A stretch of 64,000 bases of DNA, taken from assembly GCA_034336665.1 (NCBI GenBank), contig CM067564.1:48965451-49029450 (forward strand). The letters are read 5' to 3'. This stretch comes from Luscinia megarhynchos (taxonomy: Eukaryota; Chordata; Aves; Passeriformes; Turdidae). This document shows positions 25,901 through 38,903 of this stretch, one piece after another. Position 1 is the first letter of the stretch. Each line of letters begins with the position of its first letter. Below the pieces are notes generated by a model, which had not been told where the DNA came from, ran no database searches, and saw nothing but the letters and a program-made list of their open reading frames with translations. Both the position numbers and the translations under genes were made by a program.

Positions 25901-28856
25901 TCAAAAGAGATTTTTCCTTCTCTCATTTAACTTCTTTATCCACACTAGATTTATTGGTTCACAGAGCAAGGGTCCTGCTGTCAGCTTTGCTCTGCTCAGT
26001 TTGGCTTCTTGGGACTCCAGAAAGGTGGCAAATGCAGTCAGACAGAAAAACCAAAGCGTGAGCTGTTTCTCCAGCAAAGCAGGGGACTCTTCCAGCCACT
26101 TCAGAAACAAATAACACAGGTTTTATCACATAGCTTTTCTGCTGGCAGATCATATTACATCTTTATTCTCACCAATTGATGGGAGTACCAAATGGCAGGA
26201 GGACTATGTGGATCAAATCCCAGGTGCCCTTTCAGAGCTCCATTCCTTAAAGGCTGCAGCTTTATTACACCGTGGAAGTGAGGATTGTATGGTTTGGTCC
26301 TGAGTAAGACTTTTTTTGTTTTCCTGCTTGAAACTAGTTGAAAAATAGCTACTGATTTGGTGGATTTGGATGGTGGCCCTTTTCTGAGTCAGTTAAAAGC
26401 TGAACTTCACTGGAACCAGCTGTTTCTCTGCTCAGCAAAACTCAGAACATGCACACTCCAGTTCAATATAGAAGTCAAGCTTCATTTTTAAAACAAAAAA
26501 TGAAAAATTTTGAAAAAGATAAGGCTAGACCTTAAGAGTTTGTCTGCTTGGAGGTTAAAGTATTCTGCCATTTGAGTGAAAATTTGGATCATCTATATAT
26601 AAAATGACTAGTGAGAATATGTTGGCCATAAAGATTTTCTGAAATGGTTCCATTTGAAAAGTTTACAATAATGTGGTAACTTCCCACAAAATTTCTCAGG
26701 AAACATGCTTTTCCAGAGAGCAATTTTCCAACCAGAAACTCCCAGCCAGTTCCTGTCCATAAGTACTGATCTTACTGAGCCAGAGGCTCTGCCATGGTGT
26801 AAGGTCAGACAAGGATGAGAAATTTGCCCTGCTGTGGTCTGGAGCATTTTGACAGCAGCAGGAGCTTTGGGGGATCCTGGGGCCCTGGGAGAGCATCTTC
26901 CAGAGACTCCCCATCATTGTACTCCCTGCTGCAGTAGGGGGATAGGAGAGGATCTGTATATCCTGAATGTGTTTATGGGGTAGATGTTCTTTGGGGGTGA
27001 ACATTTCTCCTCCTTTCCTAAGTTTAAAAACAGGGTTTTTTACCTCTAGATTTCCTCCTGCTCCTATTCCCAGAACAATTTATTTTCTGTCTTTTCATGC
27101 ATAGCCTCTTAGCTTTAAGCTTACAAATGTCCTGTGTTTGTGCTGAATATAATCTGTTTAATAGAGAATGATTGCCTGAGGCTACAGATCTTAACCAAGC
27201 ATTAGGCAGATCTAATTCAGCTGTGCTGCTTATTGGTCTGCAAAAGCCAGTTGGGGTTTTTCTTTATTATTATTTCCCCTTTCCTGGCTACATAAATCTT
27301 CAGAGAATCCTTAGTCATGTGTTAAAGCTTGCTTGGCCTGAGGAGTTAATCCTTTCTAAGACAAGCCTTTTCTCTCTCACATGTGTGGGTATTCATGGAA
27401 GCTTGCTGTAAATCCAGGAGAGTTTTCTTCAGAAACTCTTGGCCTTTGCCAAGGAAAGCACATTATTCACCTAAAGAAGAGACCACCAAAGCCACCCTCT
27501 TTAACATTTTCCTCATATATCATAATCTTAATTTAGACTAATCTCTGCCTTAACTTTGGACAAGTAAATTGTTTAATTGCTGGAGATTTGTTTCTTTCTC
27601 TAAGACAGAGAGAACAGATTCCCCTGCTCAATCTTCCTGCAGCAGCACCCCAACCTGAGCTCCAAGGGTTAAGAACTATTGTGTGTTCTGTGATTTTTAG
27701 TAGGGTTTGGGATGCCAGTAAATCTGTGCCTCCCTTTCTTCCTTTCCTAAATTCTGCTCATGAAAAATAGTTTTTTTAGCAGTTTGGGCTCACATTCATT
27801 TCCATGAACTCACTCTGCTTCATCAGGACTTTAGGGGGAGCCTGTGCCTGAATGTGATCATAAAAGAACTTTTTTTCTCCCCCTTATTATGAAAGTGAAA
27901 TGATTATGTGAACTGAAATGTTGAATAATGAGACAATTTAAAAAAATTTATGTGTGAGATCCTCTTAGGTAAAAACACAAACTTTACTTGCATGAGTCCT
28001 AAAAAACCTTTGTGCTTTTGTGATTAATTTTATTAGACATTTTCCTCTCCAAGCCACCCAGCTAGAGCTGCACTAAATCCATGAGCTCCAGGCACAAGGA
28101 ATTACACTGCAAACACTCCAGTTGTCCTGGAGAGCCTGAATAGTCCTACAGTCTCTGTGACCCCAAGTACAGCCCTGTATTTGCACATCTTCCCTTTCAG
28201 CTCTGCATGCAGCCTCATAGGTCGCCTTCCCCAGGTGGAGATCAGTTAAGCTTGGCTTTCCTAAGCAAGTTATTCTCTGTCTGTTGCTAATCAGCAGCAG
28301 AGATTTAGGTGTTCAGCTGCTAGTTCATGTTCTGCACCACATGGGGTATCTTCAGATGATTTACCACTGTGGGAGCTCTGTTCCTGCCCAGGACCAAGGT
28401 GGATGAAGCATCTATGAGAGGAAACCCAAAATCACCTAAATCATGGCCAGCTGTGCCCTGCAGGCTGCAGGTTTTTCACACCAACCCAGTGGGACCTTGT
28501 TTGGCAAAGAGTTTCCCATGGGCAAAAAAAGACCCTGAAAAGCTGTTTTTCTGCTTTTGCCTACCATCATCTAACATGATGCAGTGTATGATTTGGGTAG
28601 CATGTGGTTATAGAAGAAAAAGGTAATTAGAACTTGATTATGTGCCTGGTAGCATCATCTGCACCATTTTTCCTTCTTTAAAAGCTACTCTGTGTAAGTG
28701 CAATGGCCCTGTGCAAACAGCTGGTGGTCAGCTACATCATTACTATTCCAAAATACTGAGAATTATTCTCTGTGCAGGGTGTGAGAATGGTGTTTAATGG
28801 TCCAGTTACACTCACTGCTGTCTACATAATTTAGGTCCTGGCTCTTCAGAGTGTTT

Positions 28857-28897
28857 CTCTGTTTGGGATCACTTGCTGATCCCTCTGTTTGGGATCA
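28857..28897 (+). repeat. 15-bp direct repeat
   Basis: CTCTGTTTGGGATCA occurs at 28857-28871 and at 28883-28897, with 26 bp between starts. A small local duplication; no function is implied. Confidence 0.9.
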
Positions 28898-29603
28898 GTG
28901 AGAGCTGGTGTACAGCTCCTGGCAGCTGAGGGGCTGCAGGCAGGACTGATGCTTATAAATTGCTTCTGGGCAGCAGATGATGAGGATGGGAATTGTCTGT
29001 GTGTCTGCAGCGTGCAGGTTTCACAGCTGTAGTGATGGCAGAGAGGAAAAGTGCCAGGATGTGCACCACTCTCCTCCAGTGTGCATTTATCACTGGTCTC
29101 AGGCAATGAACAACATTTTCTCTTTGAGTGGGATGAGGATATCTCCCACTCTGTTGCACTGGTAAGGTTTGGTGAGGCACCTCCCAAACCCACAAGAGGG
29201 CTGGTTTTGGTTGCACCTTTGTGATTTGCCCTGTCAGGTTGTGCCTCTTCACCAGGTACCTGAAATGCTTCCTGGCTTTAAACAGAGATAATCCTGGGAT
29301 TACACCTTCCTCCTTCCCTCTGCAGGCACCCATCACCCACCTTTGCTCTCCATGGCCCTTTGGTCTCCACGAGGAGGACATGACCCCTGCAGCCCTCATT
29401 CTGCTTCCTGACCCTTTCACACCCAGCAAGATGGGAAAAACATCTCAGAGCTTCTCCTCTGGCCTGGCTTCTGCTGCTTGCTGCTGGCCCTGCCCTTCCT
29501 CAGATGTGTTTTTATCATAATTAAATTGCTAAAGCCATGATTTGTGTGCCCATGTGACTCCCAAGCACCTTGCATTTTGCTGTGTAATAATGCAGAGCAC
29601 TTA

Positions 29604-29622
29604 TTTTTTTTTTTTTTTTTTT
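29604..29622. repeat. Poly-T tract (19 T)
   Basis: An uninterrupted run of 19 T residues. No adjacent retrocopy body is recognised. Confidence 0.95.
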
Positions 29623-29920
29623 GAGGCTGTCTCTGTGAATCACTGTAATGTATTTGCACAGTGAAAGGGATTTGGAATTAATGTAGCCTGAATTGTGGCT
29701 ATTGATTTAGCCCCCCTTTCAGTTTGACACTGTGTTTTTAACAAAGAAATGCTGGCCAATCAGTTCATATCGTGCTGAATCATTGTTCAGGGGTGTTTTT
29801 TATTTTAAAATCCTTGGGTGGTGGAGTGGTGACACTGGAGCTCCAGGGGCAACTCAACCCCAAAGGGATCAGTCACTCCTAGGTTTAATTTTGTCCTGAT
29901 TTACTGAAGCATCATAAAGT

Positions 29921-29972
29921 AAAAAAACAAAACAAAAAACAAAAAACAAAAAAACCAAAAAGCAAAGCAAAC
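29921..29972. repeat. A-rich (CAAAA/CAAAAAA) tract
   Basis: Runs of four to seven A residues are separated by single C residues, then by G/C interruptions. It is consistent with an expanded and mutated poly(A) tail of an old retroposed sequence, but no body is identifiable upstream. Confidence 0.85.
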
Positions 29973-30467
29973 CCCCAAGCTCGGGCAGATGGCCTGTGCT
30001 GGTAATCCTTCATGGTAATGGCTCCTGACAGAGCAGCTGTGGCTCACTGCTTCTCAGGGTTTTCCATCAGAGAGAACAGTTTTCCTGGGGTATGAAATTT
30101 GGCTGTAGCAGTTTGTTTCACTTGGGCATCTCTCGCAGAAAAGGACAACACAGAAGAGGGAATGACTTTTTTGGAAAGTGAAGCAACTTTGTTGCTGTTG
30201 AGATAACCTGCCAGCACGTGACTTTTTGCTTAACACTTGTGCTTATGTATTTTTAAAAATACGTTTCAGCCTTTAAATTGGAAAGATTTTGCAGAGGCTG
30301 GAAGTAAAAGTCTATAGAAGCAAAACATTTTAAAATGGTCACAGGTCTTCACAAGAGGCTGACACGAAGGCAGTCGTGAGTTAGGGAGTTGGCACTGCTC
30401 ATTGGGGATTTGATTAAGCAGTTAATTCCTTCTCTTTATGGATTCCATGGGTGTAAAGGCAATACTT

Positions 30468-30510
30468 CTGCAGGAAATCCCCAGGATTCTTCACTGGGGG
30501 TTTCCTGCAG
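30468..30510. other. Imperfect inverted repeat, 15-bp arms
   Basis: The left arm CTGCAGGAAATCCCC (30468-30482) and right arm GGGGGTTTCCTGCAG (30496-30510) are complementary except for one T opposite G, which would still wobble-pair in RNA. The loop is 13 nt. Each arm contains a kappaB-like decamer (GGAAATCCCC and GGGGGTTTCC), and a third, GGAAACCCCC, lies at 30534-30543. No function is established. Confidence 0.85.
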
Positions 30511-31867
30511 AACCCCCCAGGTAATTTTCTTCAGGAAACCCCCAGAATGTCTTGCTGACTTTGCCCTCTCTTGTGCTGGATTTTCCAGTGCTGCTGGAGG
30601 AGTCAGGTGGGTGGAGGGGCTGTAACTGAGATTTGCTGCCTTGGGTTCTGTGCCTGTCTGTATGTGTGTGAAATACTCAGCCAGTGGTGGAAGATTCATA
30701 ATTATTTCTCTGTGCCTGGTGGTGCATAGTTGTATATTGATTTGCTGTAGTTGAGATGAGCAGACAATTATGATGTTTCATTACAAACATTGAATTATGG
30801 CATTAGGCAGCCAGTTGTTTGTGTGTGACAGGTTGTGAATAAATATGATAGGACACTGCAGGGAGATAGGCATGTGGAAGATATGTTGGGATGGCAACAT
30901 GTCAGGGATGTTTTATCCCTGGAGTCTCCCCGAGTGCTGCAGGAGACCCCTTAATTCACATTGATTGTGGTTATCTCTGCACTGGGTGTTACAATTAATT
31001 AATGTTGAGGGTCTCCATCTGATGTAATAAAGCTTTGGCTGGGTTCTGTGGGTTGTGCTGTGGTTGTATTCTGAGTCCTGACAAAACCTGACATCTGCAG
31101 TATTTCAAATGAGGGAAAATGTCCACTGGGTTGGTTTTGTGCCTTTTTATTTCTTTTTTTTTCCCTTAGAAGCATATGTTATTCTGGATGAGATTTGCAG
31201 TCTTCCACATTAAAGGGAATGTTTTCTAATGCATTTTGACAAGCACACTTTTAGCTGGAAAGCAGAACATCTCCTGTTGCATGGGTATTTCAGATGAAAT
31301 GTCCTTTGCTTTTCAGCTGAGCAAACCCCACAACTCAAACACTTCTCCCTCCTCCCCTCCTTCCTTCCAGCCTTCAGAGTGAATGACTTTGACATCCTGA
31401 GGGGTTTCAGCTTAAAGACTCTCAGGTGGCAGGGACTCCTCTGAGTTGACATGTACCATCCTCTGGAGGACCCATCTCTCTCCTTGGACAGTCAAAAGAG
31501 ATATTTAGACTCTCTTAAATGAAGACAGCAAACTTCCAGACTCCCAGCTCAGGGCAGATTTGATACTGTTGAAGTAGGTACAGTTTGTGGAGAAAAATGG
31601 AAATGTAATTATGCTATGGTTGTGCTTAATTCTGATTTTAAAAATATGTTTGGTTGCCACTTCAAGATATATGCCCATATACATCTCTTAATTTCCACTG
31701 TTCTTCCATCAGTGTTGATCCTTGCTTGAAACTTCAGAGCTTACAAAGTATACTGTGGTCAGTGGTGGGAGGAGGCTTTGGGAACCTGTGCCAGTGCTAG
31801 CCTGAGAAATGCAGAATTCACAGTATTTGGAAATTAGCTGCTTTATGTGCACAATGCCTTTCAGGGA

Positions 31868-31900
31868 TTTTTTTTTTTTTTTTTCTTTTATTTTTTTTTT
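31868..31900. repeat. T-rich tract
   Basis: Runs of T (17, 4 and 10) are broken by a single C and a single A. It is simple sequence. Confidence 0.9.
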
Positions 31901-32552
31901 ACCTTTACTACATTAACCTTGTGCTGGCTCTGTGGGGCTGGCTGTCACAGGATGGATGATGCTGGTGGCCTGGCACAGCAGCTCACACGCTGCTGCCTGC
32001 AGAGGGGAAGCCTGTTTGCTCACTAAAGGCACATTGAGCAGCACTACCTGCCCAATTGCTGCAGAACCCTGTGCCCCTGACTGTGTGATGAGCTTTCCTT
32101 GGCAAGAAAACAGATGGATTATCAAGAAAGCTTTGCAGAACGGTAAAAGTGAGGCTAAATTTTCCTATTTTGTTGCTTTTTGAAGCTCTGCAGAAGTGCT
32201 GTTTGGAATTGCCATGGCAAGAGCTGCTGCAAGATTTCCTCCCACAGTGAAAGCAGCTCCCTTCCAGCAGTCCCTTAGGCAGGATCAACACTACAGATTT
32301 AGAAAGCTCTGAACAAAGAGTTTGATCCAGCCTTTTGACCCTCAGGAGACCTGCGTTTGATTTTCTTGTGTGCAACTTGCCACAGCACTTGGGGCATGAT
32401 TCCAAGTTGGTGAAGAGCCCAGATGCTGTTGTAACAGGTGCCTGGATAGCAGCAAAGCTCTTTTGTACCTTTTACAAATAAGGACCTAAATGTCCTGGCT
32501 CTTAGCTCCTGGGCAGAATTACATCTGGGGTAAGAACACTTGTCTTCACTGA

Positions 32553-32686
32553 AAGTGTTCAAGGCCAGGTGAGATGGGGCTTTGAGCAACCTGGTCTAGT
32601 GTGTGGCATCCCTGCCCATGGCAGGGGGGTTAGAACTGGATGATTTTTAAGGTTGCTTCCAATTCAAACAATTTTGTGATTCTGTG
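32553..32686 (+). mobile_element. CR1 LINE 3'-end fragment
   Basis: In the forward direction it reads 'aaggccaggtgagatggggc', 'tttgagcaacctggtctagt', 'ccctgcccatggcagggggg', 'ttagaactggatgatt' and then 'ttttgtgattctgtg', the standard order of a CR1 3' terminus ending in octamer-like repeats. It is 5'-truncated to about 135 bp. Confidence 0.95.
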
Positions 32687-35600
32687 TTAGAAAGATGCTC
32701 TGAGGATAAAGTCACCAGAGAGCTCAAGCTGTGCTTCAATGTTCTGTGCAGAAGGAATCAGATGTAAGGGAAACACTGTATTACTGGATTTTTTATAGAC
32801 TTTGATTTCAGATCTTAGATTGAGAGCTGGGAAGAGCACTTCAGAGCAGGTATAGACATCAGGGCTGTTCTCACCCATTTCACTGGGTGTCACCACTACC
32901 TCAGAATTTCAAATTTCCCAGTTAGATAGGCATATGAACCTCTGCAGACAGATCCTGCTTTGGACATGAATGTGCAGCAAGCTTAGTGAATGTCAGCTGG
33001 TTCAGAGCTCGTGTGCTGAACTTGCAACATGCTGAGAAAACTTTTGCTTAATGGAGACTGACTTGAGTAGGGAGTAGTCTTCCCTCATACACTGGCCTCA
33101 GGTGATGCTCCAGCTTTGGGGAGAGGCATAGGTTTATTCTATTCCCATAATTCAGACTTGCTTTGAATTTTGCCTTTGGTGCTTTTGGTTGGTTCTTGTA
33201 CATTTTGATGTCAGGGTGTGCAGCCCCCTCCCCAGCTGCATGGCAGGGATGTGGAGCCTGACTGTGGATCTGTGTTGGAGCAGAGCCTGAGCCTTCTGTT
33301 CTGTAAATCCCTGATTCTTTACTGCCTTACAGTGAAACTGCTGATAAACTCAGAGGGAGTCATGTGCAAATCCTGCAGGCCCAGGGGCAAATATGACACT
33401 TCTTTTCCTCTGTGTGCCCTCCAGCCCAGGTAGCCTTTTCTGTGCTCTGTTTCTGGTCCTGTTTCTATTTCTTGTTTCTATTTTGAGCCTCAATTGATTG
33501 AACTTCTGTTTGCTGGGTTTTGGCTCCATCACTACCTGAAAAGGAGCTGGGGAGCAAACAGCTTTCCTGAGCTATTGTTCCTGCCTGGGCCAGGTCCAAG
33601 CAGCTTGACCACCCCAGGCAGCCATCCTGAGGGTTGGCCAAGGGGACTGGGACAGGAGGGAGTCTGGCATCTGCTCCTGGCTGGAAGGATCAGGCTGAGC
33701 TGGCTTGGCAAGGACACAAGGAAAATTCTCATTGGAATCTCTGATGTCACGAGAGAGGAAAGAGGGCTGTCATTGCCCCAGGAAAAGGGTTGTAAATTGT
33801 GTTTCCTGCTCTGCTTGCTGAAGGGTATTTCCATCCAAATCTTTTGTGACCTTTTCCCCTGGGAGTTCTGCATGGAAATAGAAATAATGAAAAGGGAGAA
33901 TGCAATTGTGTGGGGCTTGTGGGGAAATATTACTGCAGTTGTTTTAGCTGGAGCTTTAGGTGACAGCCCTTAAAGGAAAGGAGGATCCTTTGGTTGTTCC
34001 TGGTTTGTCTTGTGGGTCTGAATGCCTTTATGCTTTGTCTCAAGTTATATCTTGTTTCTGCTGTGTTTCTGGGGCATCTGTATCCCATCTGCACTGCAGA
34101 GACCTGCTCTTGTCTCAGGCCAGGTTAGGGCTGTCTGCTGGCAACTGCTCTAATTCAGAGCAGCATGTGCTTCTCCTGAAGTGTGGTTTTCATCTTAGCA
34201 GAGCCACAGACTCATCTCCAACAGCTGAGGTGAAGCACTGAAGCACTCATGGTGCTGAGAATGGGCAGTTTCATTGCCCCCATGATGTGTTTCCCTCTCA
34301 GTGTCCATTGGGATATTTTCTATCCAGCTCCAGATGCTTGTTTCCTTGCTCCTGGCAATCCCTTGTGGCTGGTCTGAACCTGTGTAGAGGTTAGTTGGAG
34401 TGGAGCTTGTGTATTTGCACATTTGTTGGGGTGCTGCAGACACAGAGGCTGCAGGAGATCACGAGGCTGGAGGAGCCCTGGGTGAGGAGAATAGATTTGT
34501 AATCAACAGAAAGGAACAGATGGCTTTAGTTGTAATGCCTATATTTATATTTGATGCTAATATTCCTCCCAGAGCACCAGCACTTCAGTGATACAACACA
34601 ACTTAAAAGCATCTGGGGAGGGAGGGATAAAATAAACAGGTTTTTTGAATCCCATGAGGAACTCCAGCCATGGGTTTAGCCACAAGGTTTCAGTGGGGGT
34701 TAGCAGGCAGAGAAGGCAGAAGTTAGCTACAATCTTCCTTCAGAGCACTGTGGGCATTGCCTTGACGTGCCCATGCCACAGACCCTGAGGAGCCACGGTG
34801 GGACCTGGAAGGGAGCAGTGTTTGTGCCCAGTGCTCCAGCTGCAGCAGGATGTGTCATGAAAGGAGCTCTTTCTCTGAGCAGCTTTTGGTTCAAACATGG
34901 GGAAAGACATCAAGCCCCTGGTCGGCCATCCTTGCCATCCATGTCCTGGTGAGGTCAATCCCATCCTTGTAGCATCTTCTCTTGCTTCTCCATGGTGGGA
35001 TTTACTGGCATGTTTGGAACTGGGAATTGATTCATTCTGTGAATGCAATTAGTCACCACCTGCACACAGGTGGAAGATGAAACTTAATTCTGCAGCACCT
35101 AATTATCTGTCATTGCTGGAAGGGTTCAAGAGCAGAGACAAGATGTTTTGGTTCTGGCTGCACCATCGGGGGTCTCATGGAGCAATGGTCAGATACCCCA
35201 CACTTCAGCCAGAACCTGTGGGTTGCTTTAACAACCTTTTGTCATTCTGGTAAAAGATAAACAAGAAGCTGGAGTCTCTGTGGGTGTAAATCAGTGTGGC
35301 TCTGCAGGCAGCAGAGCTGTACCAAATTCTATCAGCCAAGGGGAGATGGAGCCTGTGGGTTAAATGATGACAGAATTATCTTTGTGTGAGTTGCTGTGTG
35401 TACATACAGAAATGCAGAAGCAGGTGTGTATGTGCCCACACACTCATTAAAGATTACTTTTTTTTTTTATTTGTCTGTATTTAGTGCACCTTGGAGGCTT
35501 TACCTAGACAAGAGTCATAAATGAAATGTCTTCAGATTGTTAACACATCCAGAGCTTGTTAACAAATAATCACATGTAAAAAAAGCCAGTTGAAAGACAT

Positions 35601-38600
35601 GCTGAACAATATTTCTCCAGGTCCCCTGGCATGTGCATACATTAGAAATCCATGTGATACAAAGCACAGGACAAAAATGATTGATAGCAGGTTACAGTGC
35701 TCTTCATTGCAATGAATTAATTGATCACATCTAGCAGATTTTCCTCCCAGTGGAATCACTGGATATTGGACATGTCTCTCTCATTTCTCTTCTATCCTCT
35801 CTGTTGGAAACATGCCAGACAGTTTTATACCATCATTTAAATTTATTTGTGACCTCAGAAAGTTGTGTTGCCCTTGTGACAGCTAACTTTTTAAACTTTC
35901 AGCCAAAAGGTTTGGTGGTATTTTAGGAGATACAGGGATGGATATTATAAAAAGTCTTTCTGATGACATGGAACTCCTCAATCTAGTCCTGGCAGCAGGT
36001 CCCACCTGAGAGCTGAGTTGAAATGTTTTTACTGATGCTTGAGCTGCTCTTACTTGACTAGCATCCTATTCTAGACCAAACATACTCCAAAGATATTAAC
36101 CAGCACTGTTTTTGATAGTCCTGAGCAGAGGAACCCAAAAGCAAGTGCTTGCAGGGAATATCCCTTCAGCCTAAGATGGGATTTCTTGTGACAGGTAATG
36201 ACAGGGATGAGGTGGTAGGGAGCTCGAGTGGGAAACTTCTGCTGTTTTCTGTGCCATACTATTTCACACCTTATTCCCTCTTTCTGGTAGGTGCTTTTGG
36301 TGGCTCTTATATGTGGAATGACCTGCTGTTTTTACAAGCTCCCTCCTGGCAGAAGTATCTTCTTTGCTGCACTTGTAACTGGCCTATTACAGAGTCTTAA
36401 TGTAAAGAAAGAAAGTGCACTAAGCTTTCCATTTCCCTGAAGCCATGCAGACAGTGGGCAAAATACTGAGGAATTGCATTAGTAAATTCAAATATTTTTT
36501 TGTGATTTTGCCCTTTGTCTGTGGATAAGGCAGTATTATCTGTTTAAGGACTCAGCTACTGAATTCCACTCCTGACCTGTCAGTGTTTGGCATTAGGTAA
36601 GACAATAAAATGTGGTCTGGTTCCCAGAATAATTTGCAGAGAAATGTATCATCTCCAGCTGTGCCAAATGAGATTATACTTGTAAGGCAGGTGAGTGAAG
36701 ACTTCTCTGAGACTCCACAAGCAAGCCAGCAGTTGATGAAGTAGGACTTACACCTCTAGCCCATGATATCTGCATTGTAAAACAGACCCAACCCTTTTTG
36801 CCAAAGGATTTGATGTCTCCTGCTGTTTTCACAAGGTGCCATTTGCTACATCCATCTCATGCTTCATCTGAGATGGGTTACAGCCCCCACTCCCCCATCT
36901 CCAAATCACCCAAGTCAAGCTATAGGGGAATGATGGAGCAGGATGGGAGGTTTAACTCCACCTTTCTCCTTTAGGAAAAGAATATTTAATCTTAAGATAC
37001 AATGCAAATGTGCATCATCATGTCTGAATTTCTTCCTGATGGCTTTTCTGCAAGTTGGTTTTTGTAAAGTGGGGATAGGAGGTTTTGAAACAGGAATCAG
37101 CATTTCACCAAAGGTGTAGTTAAAGCACAAAGCTTATTCTCATAACTCTCAATTTTCTGTGGTCTGACTGGCATTAAAAAGTCTCTCTTTGATGAAGATT
37201 TGTAAGGCTTTGTTGCTAAGAACCAGAATATGCATTTGGAAGTTCTATTGAGTGGCTTTAGACATGTGTATCCCTAGAGACTGTGTTAATTTCCATATTC
37301 ATTAAAATGTTCTGTGCTGCCTGAGAGACCCAAACCTTTGAATAATACAGCTGTGGAAGCTGGGAAAGGAGACATCAGGATCAAGGAGTACTTTTGCCAT
37401 CAATTTAATCCAGTCTAAGTCTGTGTGACCAATAGGTCAGTCCTGTTCCTGGCTGAAATTGCTTTTCTTCCTGTGTCCAACTTTCTGCCTTGGCCACTCC
37501 TTCCTGTATCCACAGCAGTGCTGACACAGTGTGCAGGGAGCTGTTCTGCTGAAAACTAGGAGAAAAATGACTTTATGATGGATCAAGTTCCTTTTAGATG
37601 TAGTGCTGACACAAGGGAAAAGAAAAATGTGATTTAGGGCAGGCAAACTGCTCAATACTTCTTATTAGCTTATTAAGCCATCACTGGAGATGCCTCTGCA
37701 AATACAGTTTGTCTGGCTGAAAATAATCTTTTCAAGGACCATTTTGTGCCATCCTGTAGAATTCTCTCTTTGGTGTCTCTTCCATGAAATTCAATGGGAT
37801 GATTTTAAAAGGGATAAAGGTTTTTGCCTTCTCTAGTGCTTCACTTGCAAGGATGACAATGACCATTACCTATTATTTAAACAACATTAGGGTGATGAGT
37901 ACATGAGCTGGTTAACTGTGGCTCATCCTGTTTTCCTTTGAAGTGAATGGATATCTTTTATTAACTTAACTGGGCAACAGATAAGGCCCTGGGTGGAAGA
38001 GACAGTGTTTAACTAAAGACTACTTGTTTTTGCAGGTTGCAAAAATAAATAAACCCAGACACTTTCAAAGATGGCTGGGGTTAGGCTGCACATAGCTTTT
38101 TTTGGTGAAATTTTAAATAAAAGAAAAATAAATTTCTCATAGTCAAAGGGCTGCTGGCTGACCTGACCTTTTCAGACTGAAAATGGTGCCTGAAAGGAAA
38201 AAGAACATAATGATAATAAAAACTCTCCTAGCCATTACTAGATTGCTGCTGAAAGGGATTGGCAAAGGCTGAAGAAGTGTCAGAGTGAGAAAGCACCATC
38301 TCTGCTGGAAGATGACAGTCTCTGACCTGGCTGGTGCCCTGTGAGGCTGGAGAGATCTCCACTGACTCCAGCCAGAGTGAGGGTGCCTGACAGCCAAGAG
38401 AACTGTTCAGGACACAGCCCTGGAGTTTCTTGCAGTTGATGTTGTGTTACATGGGAATGCAATGTCCTTAAGAAACTAACTTCAATGAATCATGTAATAA
38501 ATATATATAAATGTATAGCATAGTAAATTTATTGGAGAGATGCAGCCAGCCTTTGGGGCCAGCCATGCTCTATGAATCTCTTTATACTCTGAAATGATAT

Positions 38601-38789
38601 CTTTTGGGCTGTGCTTTCAAGAAATAAACCCTTCACCCCCAGGTATTTCTCCCAGCTCTTCTGCTCAGCTCCCTTTCTGATGATATCTGCTTCATTAGCT
38701 GTCTGATGAATGCTCTGAGTACATTAGCATCACTTTATTGAGCCAATAACTGTGAGCTTCACCCTGCAGAGCTGGGCAGTATCCCTCAC
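32687..38789. other. Presumed intron 1: no gene seen
   Basis: Unique-looking noncoding sequence with scattered short T runs (for example 35459-35469) and a small inverted repeat at 36852-36876 (CCATCTCA/TGAGATGG). No exon or named repeat is recognised. Confidence 0.6.
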
Positions 38790-38903
38790 TGAGAGGTTTC
38801 TAAAAGGTTAGGCAAATTCTGTCAGGAATGGTTTAGGTGTGGGGGGCAAGAACATGGACTAAATGGCTTCTGAAATGCCCTTCTAACCCCACAACCTCTT
38901 AAT
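38790..38903 (+). mobile_element. Diverged CR1 LINE 3'-end fragment
   Basis: The order 'gaggtttctaaaaggttagg', 'tctgtcaggaatggtttagg', 'acatggactaaatggcttct' and 'cccttctaaccccac' matches an older CR1 subfamily tail. It has lost the terminal octamers. Boundaries are approximate. Confidence 0.82.

Larger units (their letters stand above)
17096..32552. other. Presumed intron 1: no gene seen
   Basis: Fifteen kilobases of noncoding sequence. Its contents are listed separately: a 28-bp tandem duplication, an AATTCAA-rich patch, a GC-richer stretch at 23040-23560, a 15-bp direct repeat (28857-28871 and 28883-28897), A- and T-rich tracts, and a hairpin at 30468. I see no exon matching any protein family. 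Some stretches, such as 20400-20760, read like non-repetitive unique DNA and could be conserved noncoding sequence, but this cannot be judged from one genome. Confidence 0.6.

Noticed and set aside
28953..29429. 158-codon minus-strand ORF
   Set aside because: No domain, signal peptide, repeat or known family resemblance, and ordinary surrounding composition. A chance ORF of this size is expected in 64 kb over six frames.
33494..33973. 159-codon + strand ORF
   Set aside because: It has a hydrophobic stretch but no recognisable family and no splice or promoter context; it sits within presumed intron 1.
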